19,095 nt of DNA from Bacteroidetes bacterium UBA6491 (GTDB lineage Bacteria; Bacteroidota; Bacteroidia; NS11-12g; UBA9320): NCBI GenBank assembly GCA_002436505.1, contig DJML01000097.1, forward strand, positions 4,571 to 23,665, in the 5' to 3' direction. Positions 1 through 9,600 of this stretch are shown in pieces. The notes beneath the pieces were generated by a model. The model ran no database searches, was not told the DNA's origin, and saw nothing but the letters and a program-made list of their open reading frames with translations. The translations under genes were made by a program, and so were the position numbers. Position 1 is the stretch's first letter. Every line of letters begins with the position of its first letter.

Positions 1-133
1 GCCTGATCCCTGCGACCGAAAGGCCTTCGTGGATCGCGGTCCTGACAACAGCTCTGATTGCTGCGTTCATGCCGGGTGAATCGCCCCCGGAAGTAAATAC
101 GCCGATCTTCTTCATCCTCCGAATTTCGTGCAT
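1..133 (-). CDS. pfkA: 6-phosphofructokinase, N-terminal 44 codons (partial, runs off left edge)
   Basis: On the minus strand the frame starting at 133 reads MHEIRRMKKIGVFTSGGDSP, followed by GMNAAIRAVVR. The Gly-Gly-Asp-x-Pro-Gly-Met-Asn-Ala-Ala-Ile-Arg segment is the N-terminal nucleotide/phosphate-binding signature of ATP-dependent 6-phosphofructokinase (family PF00365). This cytoplasmic enzyme phosphorylates fructose 6-phosphate to fructose 1,6-bisphosphate in glycolysis. Only the first beta strand, the binding loop and the following helix are inside the window; the catalytic Asp region lies beyond it. The start could be the ATG at 133 or the in-frame ATG at 115 (MKKIGVF). A GGAGG lies directly against the second ATG, too close to act as a normal ribosome site. 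I chose 133 because relatives in this phylum often carry a few residues before the KKIGVF strand. The gene is transcribed away from the transporter gene at 263. Confidence 0.93.
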   Translation of the reverse strand, partial: MHEIRRMKKIGVFTSGGDSPGMNAAIRAVVRTAIHEGLSVAGIR

Positions 134-262
134 TTATTCCGTAACTTAACTGATGTGGATCAACCTCAGGTTTATTCTCTGCTGCACAATATGAATAACT
201 CATTGGCATAACACTTTCATTATTCTTTCGCTAGTCGTATTTTAGCCGCTTTCCTTAAAGTA

Positions 263-3200
263 TTGGATAAGAAACTGATAAACATTAAAAGTAACGAGCG
301 GTCCAAGATATGGGCGCTCTTTTTTCAGAATTTTTTTGAAGGCCTTGGTTCAGCATTTTTGTACACCATCGCCATCTCTATTTTTAATGATCAGAGTGAT
401 GTTTATGAATTCACGTACATGCTCATTGGAGCAGGATTGATCACTATTGCGATAGGGCCCATTTATGAACAGATAGAGCACCGGCTGAGAACAGACAGGT
501 TGCTTTACGGCATTGGTATGTTCATTATCCTATTGCTCATTGTTTCAATATTCTTTGTCTTTTTTACTGATTGGAGATATGCAGGAGTGGCGCTCCTGGT
601 GATACATAATCTGGTCTATTTCTTCTCGAACATACAGTTCTGGGGAATGTCCGCGCTGATCTTTGATGTGAGGGAAAGCAAAAGGATCTTCAGTATCGTT
701 GGAAGCGGTGACCTGCCTGCAAAGTTTCTTGGTTACTCGCTGGTCGTCCCGCTTACTTCCAGAGAGGACATCCCTCTTTTTGAGATACTCATTATCGGTG
801 CTATTCTGGCATATGTGCTCAGTATGGTCTTCCTGCGGAAGAACATCAGGTATGAAAAGGAGGTGCTTAAGGTGAAACATCATGATCACCGCGGAGAAAG
901 TAAAGTGGTTCAGGTTTCACGATTATTCGAGAACAAACTGATCCGGTCAATTGCCGGAATGGCTGTTGTTGCAGCTTTTATCTTCTTTTTACTTGAGTTC
1001 GCCTTTCTGAAAGATATAATGCACGATCTGGAGCATTCTCACAAAGGAATTGCAAAGCAACTGGCCATTGTGATGGGTTTAACTTATGGAGCGGCAACAT
1101 TGCTGAAGTTGTTCGTTTCTGCAAGATACCTTCAGAAAATGAACATGAAGTGGTTGCTGTTTTCATTCCCAATTGTAATTATCGTTACCGGTGCCCTTGC
1201 CCTTGCCCTTGATCCGTACATATACACGACCAAGCCTTTGTACCTGACGTTCATTGTGCTTTTCGTCGTTGGATTTATAATCAGGGACGCTTTTTACAAA
1301 CCTTTGTCCCTCTCTCTCTACCAGCCTCTTCCAAAAGAAAAAAGACTTCATGGCCACAATGTAGTTAAGGGAATTGCCGAACCGGCGGGGATGGTTGGTG
1401 TCGGGGTTGTCTTCCTATGGCTTTACAGTAAAAACCATTTCCATGGGCTTGACTTTAAGATCATCGCTTACGTGCTTGCAGGAGCAATGGTTCCCTGGTT
1501 CCTGACAAGTGAGCGAATGGTAGCGACCTACAGAAAGGCTCTGACAAATCTTATCAACAGGAAACTTTTTAGTAAGGACCGGTTCCTGTTGATCGACAGG
1601 TCGATGGAACATGTGCTGATCCAGAAACTGAAATCGGAAAATCCGATGGACATTCTGTATGCCCTTCGGATGCTCAAGGCATCAAATTCAAACATTACAC
1701 AATATCTTGATGAGTTGATGCGTCATCCGGACAAGGAGATAAGATCGGTGGCCCGGAACCTGTTTATGGACAGTGAGCATATCCTAATGGAGAAGAAAAT
1801 GAGTTTTGTTCGTGCAAACGTCAAGGCTGAGGAGAAGGAACTCAGGCATTTTTGTCTGCTTCGATTGGGGCGTCTTGGCGATTGGAATGAGGTAAGGAAT
1901 CTTTTGAATGCTTCTGACCAGGAAGAGGTATATGTTTTGCTTAAAGGCTGGGCATGGAACAAGGATAAAAGTCAGGGCAATTCAATTCGTGAGATCATTG
2001 GAGAAATGGTGAATTCAGATAATGCCGTAAGAAGGGTCATGGGACTTCATTTGATAAAACATTACCCGTCCGATGAATTTGCGGTCCTTCTGATGGACTT
2101 CATGAATGATGAGGATCCTGAGATCGTCCGCCAGGCCATATACTCTTCATCATCAATGCTCAATGATCAAATCCTTGCGAAACTGGTCCAGTTGATCGTC
2201 ACGCCGGAATTCTCCTCTGGAGTGCAGGAGCTATTGAGGGATTGTGATATGGAGGTACTTAAGAAAATAAAGAACCTCATCACAGACTCAAGGAGCAGAC
2301 TGAATTACAAACTGATATCAGTGATCGGGAATCATCACAATAAGGAGAGCAAAGGGTTGCTCGTTGAATTGCTGAATCTCCGGAACCCAGATCTGAGGGA
2401 ATTTGTGCTTGGATTTACGCAGCTTAAGTCAGTTAAAGTTCAGGATGTGGCTGCCGTGAGGGATCTGTTGGGAAAAGAAATCTGGATACTTGATATGGTC
2501 AATGGTAAAGCGGCCGGCCAACTTGGAAGGATGATCGTAACAGAACAAAATGGTGGGTTAAAAAGATTATTCAAGATAAGTGCAATGATCGCAAATGCAG
2601 AGGCCGTGAATCGTGCTGAGGTAGCATACTTTTCAGGGAACAAGGATCTTAAGGCCAACGCGATCGAAACACTGAGCATGGTGCTGCCTTCATTTATCTT
2701 TTCAATGGTTAGGCCTTATCTGGAACTGTATCCAAACCCGGAAATAACACTGGATGAAGATAAACTGGCTGAAAATATTCTGAAACACCAGGAGATCTTT
2801 TATGACTGGACCATAGCCTTAATTGTAAGGGATTATAATGAGAGACTCTCTGAAACGGTTGAAGAAAAATTACGCGATCGCAACTCTCAACTGATCAATG
2901 AACAACTTGATATTCGAAATAATACGATTATGTCTGATGCACTCAATCTTCATTTATTAGAAAAAGTGATGCTTCTTAAGCAAACACCGCTTTTCGCTGA
3001 AACCCCTGAAAACATCCTTCTTGATGTTGCAGAAATTTCTGAGGACGTTGAATTCTCAGAGAACGATATCATCTTTAATAAAGGAGATGAAGGTGATTGT
3101 CTCTATGTGATCTATTCCGGTTTGTGTGAAGTATATGACAAAGGGCATCTGCTGGCAACACTTGAGGAAAAAGATTTCTTCGGTGACCTGGCGCTGCTGG

Positions 3201-3400
3201 ATCCGGAACCAAGATCGGCTACCGTAAAGGCAAAAACCAAAGTAGCTCTGCTGAAAATTGATCAACATGCAATCTATGAACTTATGTCTGACAGGGTAGA
3301 GGTTGCCAGAGGCATTATCAAGGTCCTTTGCCGGCGTCTTCGAAACCAGAACCTACGGTTTACTGAAGCTAAATCAAAGCTGGAGGAAGGCAACAAGTAA
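263..3400 (+). CDS. Nucleotide-carrier-like MFS membrane protein with HEAT region and C-terminal cyclic-nucleotide-binding domain
   Basis: A 1045-residue inner-membrane protein in three parts. Residues about 15-415 hold roughly ten to twelve hydrophobic segments. The stretch FYKPLSLSLYQPLPKEKRLH near residues 352-371, followed by a Gly-rich helix, resembles the conserved loop of the Npt/Tlc ATP-ADP carrier branch of the major facilitator superfamily. Residues about 445-890 are helical, HEAT-like repeats. Residues about 905-1030 are a cyclic-nucleotide-binding fold. Its phosphate-binding cassette starts at Phe973 (FGDLALLDPEPRSATVKA), with the phosphate-binding Arg at 984 and Asp975 where Glu is usual. 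A regulated transporter or membrane sensor controlled by cAMP or a related nucleotide is inferred; the substrate is unknown. The start is TTG at 263: an in-frame stop lies at 209-211, no ATG follows it, and the first internal ATG falls inside a membrane segment near residue 53. Confidence 0.85.
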   Translation: MDKKLINIKSNERSKIWALFFQNFFEGLGSAFLYTIAISIFNDQSDVYEFTYMLIGAGLITIAIGPIYEQIEHRLRTDRLLYGIGMFIILLLIVSIFFVFFTDWRYAGVALLVIHNLVYFFSNIQFWGMSALIFDVRESKRIFSIVGSGDLPAKFLGYSLVVPLTSREDIPLFEILIIGAILAYVLSMVFLRKNIRYEKEVLKVKHHDHRGESKVVQVSRLFENKLIRSIAGMAVVAAFIFFLLEFAFLKDIMHDLEHSHKGIAKQLAIVMGLTYGAATLLKLFVSARYLQKMNMKWLLFSFPIVIIVTGALALALDPYIYTTKPLYLTFIVLFVVGFIIRDAFYKPLSLSLYQPLPKEKRLHGHNVVKGIAEPAGMVGVGVVFLWLYSKNHFHGLDFKIIAYVLAGAMVPWFLTSERMVATYRKALTNLINRKLFSKDRFLLIDRSMEHVLIQKLKSENPMDILYALRMLKASNSNITQYLDELMRHPDKEIRSVARNLFMDSEHILMEKKMSFVRANVKAEEKELRHFCLLRLGRLGDWNEVRNLLNASDQEEVYVLLKGWAWNKDKSQGNSIREIIGEMVNSDNAVRRVMGLHLIKHYPSDEFAVLLMDFMNDEDPEIVRQAIYSSSSMLNDQILAKLVQLIVTPEFSSGVQELLRDCDMEVLKKIKNLITDSRSRLNYKLISVIGNHHNKESKGLLVELLNLRNPDLREFVLGFTQLKSVKVQDVAAVRDLLGKEIWILDMVNGKAAGQLGRMIVTEQNGGLKRLFKISAMIANAEAVNRAEVAYFSGNKDLKANAIETLSMVLPSFIFSMVRPYLELYPNPEITLDEDKLAENILKHQEIFYDWTIALIVRDYNERLSETVEEKLRDRNSQLINEQLDIRNNTIMSDALNLHLLEKVMLLKQTPLFAETPENILLDVAEISEDVEFSENDIIFNKGDEGDCLYVIYSGLCEVYDKGHLLATLEEKDFFGDLALLDPEPRSATVKAKTKVALLKIDQHAIYELMSDRVEVARGIIKVLCRRLRNQNLRFTEAKSKLEEGNK

Positions 3401-3540
3401 GGTTGTTCGAATGATTTTTTCTTAATAGACATCCATGCATTCGTGAAGGTCTGCCAATTTCTTCTATTCAGACTTTTATGCGGAATTGCTGATCCGTGCA
3501 ACAGTGCCTGAAAATTATCAGATTAAAAAAAATCAGAGAT

Positions 3541-3570
3541 TTGTGGATAACGTGTTGATTTTGTTATAAA
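3541..3570 (+). promoter_or_regulatory. Candidate promoter for the giant-protein operon
   Basis: TTGTGG at 3541-3546 and TATAAA at 3565-3570 are separated by 18 bases, which fits a sigma70-like -35/-10 pair. Transcription would begin near 3577, leaving a leader of about 66 bases before the ATG at 3643 but only about 6 bases before the alternative TTG at 3583. This supports the ATG start. The main caution is that the primary sigma factor of Bacteroidota prefers a different -7 box (TAnnTTTG). The only near match to that here is TGATTTTG at 3556-3563, with no well-placed TTG box upstream of it. The whole 182-base gap between the transporter stop and the giant gene holds no other recognisable gene. 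Confidence 0.3.
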
Positions 3571-3642
3571 TTACACCCGCTATTGCATTCTGAACTAACC
3601 GTTGTAAGAAGAATTAGTTGCGTGTCGTTAACCAATTTTATT

Positions 3643-6600
3643 ATGAGAATAGCCGCTCAAAGAATAAAGGGTATCAGGCTTTTTATTCTGTCTCTGATCG
3701 CATTTGCGTCGATTGCTGACGTTAAATCACAAAATATTGATAGTGTTGTCTTTGATCTGAATTCAGGAGGTAGTGGAAGCTGCCAGATCTGCAATTCAAA
3801 TTACGAATGCAATTCCAGTAGTGGCTGGACTTTTACATATATCGATTCCCTTAGCCCCGGATTGATCGTTACACAGATCGACGTGGTTATGAAGTATACC
3901 GGATGCAGTAGCAACGGGAATACAGTTTTTAAAGTCAACAACACGCTTGTCGATACCATTCACTTTACGTACTCATGCAATTGCGGTAACTGTTTTATTG
4001 ATACTGCTTCACGCATGTCCCCGTCTGGATTTCCAAATTATAAACCAGGGGATACGAACACTCTTCAGGTTCAAACAAATTACAGCGTATGCGTAGATCG
4101 GTTTGTGGTATATATTCATTACAGAACACAGTCTGTCAACGACGCAGGTGTGATCTCGATCGATACTTTGGGCCTGTTCTGTGCAGGAAACAAGGACCTG
4201 TATGCTCATATCGGAAATTTTGGTATAAACAGGATTGATTCGGTAAAGGTGAACTGGTCTTTCAATGATACAGTACAGTCACCGTTGAATGTTATAGGAA
4301 CGCTGGACACTATTGGAGGTTCAGGGAACTACGATACTTTGATTTTTCTCGGTACCAGAAATCTAAATAGCCTTTCGGGAGATAAGATCAAGGTGTGGAC
4401 GAGTGATCCGAACGGGGCTTCTGATACCGTGAATATTAACGATACTCTTACAAAGAATTTGATACCCGCTCTGTCGGGTATCTACACCATTGGTGGGACT
4501 TCCCCGGATTACAGCAATATAGCGCTTGCTGTGAATGCTCTGAACCAGCACGGAGTCTGTGGCCCCGTTGTTTTTAAGATCAGGAACGGGACGTATACAG
4601 AACAGCTGTCCATTGGAAAAATTAAAGGGGCTAGTTTAACCAATAACATCACTTTCGAATCCCAATCCGGCGATAGTACGGATGTTTTGATCAGTTATTT
4701 TTCTAACTCCAGTTCCGCCAACTGGGTGGTCCGTTTGAACCAAACAAAATATGTTCGTTTTAGTAAGATCCACCTGGAAGCTACGGGAACATCCTATGCC
4801 CGGGTGATTGACCTTGAAGACGGTCCGGAATACATTACTTTTAACAATTGTATCATCAGTGGACCATATGCTTCCTCCGGTTCGAACCGGGCATTGGTTT
4901 ATGCTGATGATGCAAATGGACCGGATCATCTGGTGTTCAGTAACAACGTGATAAAAAACGGTGGATACGGTATTTACATGGGAGGATCCTATTCGATTCC
5001 CATGAATACCATAACGATTGATTCGAACGAATTCAAGGACCAGTACAATTACGGGTGTTACCTGTATAATGCAGAGACCGTCCAGGCTGTTGGCAACAAC
5101 TTTAGTAATACATTGACCTATTTCACTGCTTTTTATCTGGATGAGTGTGAAGATTTTATAGTCGCATACAACCGGTTTGTCCTTTCCTCTGGCGGGCAAG
5201 CAATAGAATTATACAGTTGCAGCGGCAAAACAGGAAATTATTCAGTGGTCGCTAATAATTTTATATCCATTAGCAGCTCAAACGGCGGAACCGGCATATA
5301 CGGCCAGTATCTCCAATATGTCGATATCGTTTTCAATTCACTGAATGTAGTTGCAGGCAGCAATTCTTACGCTTTGAATATTGCTTACAATAACGATATC
5401 AAGGTCATTAACAACAACATTGTATCAGACCGTTTCGCATATTACGGCTGGAGTAACAACAATTCTGTCATTGATCACAATAACGCCTTCAGCTGGTCCG
5501 GGCAACCCAATTCATTTGCTTATGACGGTTCCGTTAATCACAGTGATCTGGCTTCATGGAATAAAGCAACAACTTACGACTCGAATTCATTCAGCCAGGA
5601 TCCTCAATACCTGTCCAGTGTAGAGCTGAGAACAAAAAATATTGATCTTAATGCCAGCGGAATGGCGTACTCCATGATCCAGGATGATATTGACGGGGAT
5701 ACCAGGGATACACTGATGCCTGATATTGGCGCAGACGAGTTTGAACCTAATGCGCTGGATGCCTCCCTGATCATGTTCTCTCAGGTCTCGCAATTGGATC
5801 CGGATCTGAAAGTACGGGTAAAAAACAACGGCGGGGATACGATCACCTCTTTAAAGATCGGCTGGAGGATCGGTACTGTGAATCAGTCCACAGTGAACTG
5901 GAGTGGTTCGCTGCCTTCAGGTCAGTCCTCATGGATCACCCTGGACAGTTTGCCTTTTACCTACGACAGCGCTTACAACCTGACGGCCTGGTCCTTTGAG
6001 CCCAACAGTTCGCTGGACAGCTTCAGCGGCAACGATTCAATCACAGGCACTGTGGCTTACGCACTTGCCGGCTCCTACACCATTGGCGGAAGCGCTCCGG
6101 ATTTCGTGAATTTCACGGCTGCGCTGGATGCGCTGAAATTAGGTGGAATTTCGGATACGGTTGTGTTCAATGTCAGGGATACGACCTATATCGAACAGTT
6201 GCTCTTCCCATCAATCAAAGGAACTGAAAATGGATATCCAATTACCTTCCGCTCACAGTCCGGGGATAGTACCGGTGTGATACTATCATATACGACGAAC
6301 AGCTATAATTACAATTACATCGTCGGATTTGACGGCGCTTCAAACATTCGGTTTGAAAGGATCACCCTTAAAACAACTGGGACAAGCTACAGTCAATTGA
6401 TCTATTTCAGAGGTGGATCGGAGAATATTATCTTCTCCAATTGTCACCTGGAGGGTCGGTCCGTGACTACGACAAGTTCGAACAACAATCTGGTTTTTAA
6501 GGAGGGTGATCTGCCCAGCAGCAACATACGTTTCATTAATAATTATTTCTACCTGGGTTCCAGTGCCGTATATTTCTACGGGTATGGTTCCAGCTTGAAA

Positions 6601-9600
6601 GACGAGCACATTTCATTCATTCATAACCATTTTGTGGATCAGTATTACCGCGTAATGTATGTCCGTTACCAGGACACCTTCGAATTTTCTGAGAATATGA
6701 TTCACTCCAACACGAATTATGTGAATGGATTGTATGGATTTTATGGGGATAACATTGAACATCACTTTAAATTAATGAAGAACCGGTTCTACGGAAACAT
6801 GGGGCAGGCCTTTTACCTGTATTCGTGCAATCTGAGTTCTGGCGATACCGGTATAATGGCCAATAATTTCATTACATCGAATATTGGGGGCAGCACAAGG
6901 AGCATATACCTGAACAGCAATAATAATCTGACCATAGCTTATAACAATGTGCTGTTGACGACCAATGATGCCAGTGATGCAGCATTATATCTTCAGTGGA
7001 ATTACGATCTTACAATTGCCAATAATAATTTTATTAATCTAGGAACAGGTTACGCACTGTATAACTACAATACCCAGTGGCAGTGGGACTACTCGGATCA
7101 CAACAATTTCTTCACAAAAGGGAACTCGCTGATCTATTACGGAAGTAACAGGGACACGCTGGGGGCCTGGCAGGCTTCAACAAACCTCGATACCAACTCC
7201 ATCAGCATTGATCCTGAATATATAAGTGCAACGGACCTGCACGTGGAGAATGTGAGTTTAAATAACAATGGGATCGCGATTCCTTTTATTACGGATGATA
7301 TCGATGGGGATACACGCGACTCGGTTCCGGATATTGGAGCGGATGAATTCACGCCGCCGGCAAATGATGCGGATCTAAGCAGATTCACGGTCCCGGGAGA
7401 GGTTTTCCTACAGGACACCGTTCTTGTAACGGTCATGCTTCGTAACAGTGGGCTGGATACCCTGAAATCAGCTGCGGTTCACTGGGTTGTTAACAATGAC
7501 ACTCAAAGTACCGTGAACTGGACGGGAGCATTATACACGGGTGACTCTGTTGCGGTGCAACTCGGAAACTATGTTTTCAACGATACGACCGCATACAATT
7601 TAACGGCCTGGTCCAATTCGCCGAATGGCAAATCAGACGACAAGGTTTCCAATGACACAGTATACATAAGAAATCGTTTTACTTCCCTTTCCGGTGTTTA
7701 CACCATTGGCGGGTCTTCACCAGATTACAGTGATTTCACCGATGCACTCAACGCCTTGATCAGCAGAGGTATTGCTGACTCCGTTGTTTTTAACGTACGG
7801 AACGGTTCATACTATGAACATTTACGCATACCTGCGATTGCCGGAACTTATTTCAAGGGACAGATCATATTCCAGTCCGAGTCAGGAGACAGTACAGATG
7901 TGACCCTGTCCTATTCCGCCGCGAACCAGGATTCAAATTACGTGATCCTGCTCGACGGTGCGGAAGGATTGCTTTTCAGGAATCTGACCCTGCAGTCAAC
8001 AGGTGCATCAAACTATTCAACGATCATTTCCTTCCTTAACATGGCAAGTGATAATGCCTTCATGAACAACAGGATCCAGGGCGTGGCAACTACAAGTTCT
8101 TCATATAATGCAGCACTGGTATTTAACCTAAATGAAGGGGGCCAGGGCAATGTGTTTAAGGGAAATCTGTTTGAAAACGGAGGATATGGTATCTATATGA
8201 ACAACACATCCTCTGAATACCAAAGCCACTTAAGGATTGAGAATAACACCTTTGAGAACACCAATTATTCAGCCATTTACCTTACATACAATCTGAACCC
8301 GCACATTATCAATAACCGGATCAATTTTACCAACAGTTCCCGGGTGAATGCCATAGGTATTAATCTGCAATATTGCAATGATTCGCTGCGGGTCGAGCGG
8401 AACTGGATCTATCATCCGAACCAGGGAATTGGTATGCAATTACAGTATTGCGGAAGAAACAGCACGGATACGGGTTACGTGTTGAACAATGTTATATCCC
8501 TGCATAATATGAGCAATTCCTATTATGGTATTTATCTGTATGACCCTGCCTGTTTGCAGATCATGCACAACACCATAAGAATTAGAGGGAATGCAACGGG
8601 CTCTTACGGACTATATTCCAGGTACGGTGGATGGAACCGGTTGATGAATAACATCCTGGTGAATGAAGCTGGTGGTTACATCTATTACTTCCCGAATGGA
8701 AGTAATTTCGTCGCGATCGATAATAATGTGCTGATCAGCACGGCCGGTCAGGATTTCGCCTATTACGGGGGTAATTATTTTAAGGACCTTGGGGAATGGC
8801 AATCGGCAACGAACTATGATACATTGTCTGTTGTTGAGGACCCATTCTTCTTCTCTGAAACAGACCTGCACGTGCACAGTATTGACCTGCATGAAAAGGC
8901 CATACCTTTCTCTTTTGTCACGCATGATGTGGACGGCGATGTCCGATCATCTAAACCCGATATCGGTGCAGATGAATTCGAACCGCCATTGCTGGATGCC
9001 GGAGTGGAATTCTTCGTGAATCCGGTTGCGCCTTTTGTACCGGACACTTTGCCCATTGTGCTTGCTGTAAAGAATTTCGGTTCGCAAACGATCACCGCAT
9101 TCAAACTTTTCTGGGAGATCAACGGATCACGGGATTCACTTGTTTGGAATGACAGTTTGTATTCTGCGGATACCGTCCATGTAACGGCGCGCAGATTATT
9201 CTTTGACCCGGACAGTGTTTATGTTATCAAGGCATGGACCAGTATTCCCAACGGCATTCCGGATACGGCAAATTACAACGACACGGCGGTGGTACAGGAC
9301 CTGGCACCTGCTCTGAGCGGAGTGTACACCATTGGCGGTGCAGCCCCGGATTTTGCTACATTTAATGAGGCGGTTGCCGCCATGATCATTGGGGGCATCA
9401 TTGATTCCGTCCGGTTCGATGTAAGAAGCGGTACCTATATCGAACGCATTGAAATTCCAGAAATACGAGGTGTCAGCGGGCCTAACAGCATTATTTTCCA
9501 AAGTGAGAATATGGACAGTTCACTGGTGAGCCTGAAGGATTCAGCACTGACCCTCCAGGAAAACTATGTCGTCTATTTGAACGGAGCTGATGGAGTAACA

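Noticed and set aside
3386..3420. Possible intrinsic terminator after the transporter: a weak 5-pair stem (AACAA/TTGTT) followed by a run of T
   Set aside because: The stem is short, A/T-rich and overlaps the stop codon, and the T run is 9 bases away. It is not convincing as a terminator.
3510..3541. A/T-rich direct repeat (ATCAGATT, eight A's, then ATCAGAGATTT) as an operator or attachment site
   Set aside because: The repeat is only about 6-8 bases in A/T-rich intergenic DNA with no mobile gene nearby, so chance is the simpler explanation.
3583..3642. Twenty extra N-terminal codons for the giant protein from a TTG at 3583
   Set aside because: The ATG at 3643 puts the basic-hydrophobic signal peptide exactly at the N-terminus, and the candidate promoter would leave almost no leader for the TTG.
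4636..5199. A 187-codon open frame on the minus strand, and many other antisense or off-frame open stretches such as 11414-11794 on the plus strand
   Set aside because: They lie wholly inside the giant gene, whose frame has clear domains throughout. Their translations have no recognisable motifs and look like low-complexity shadows.
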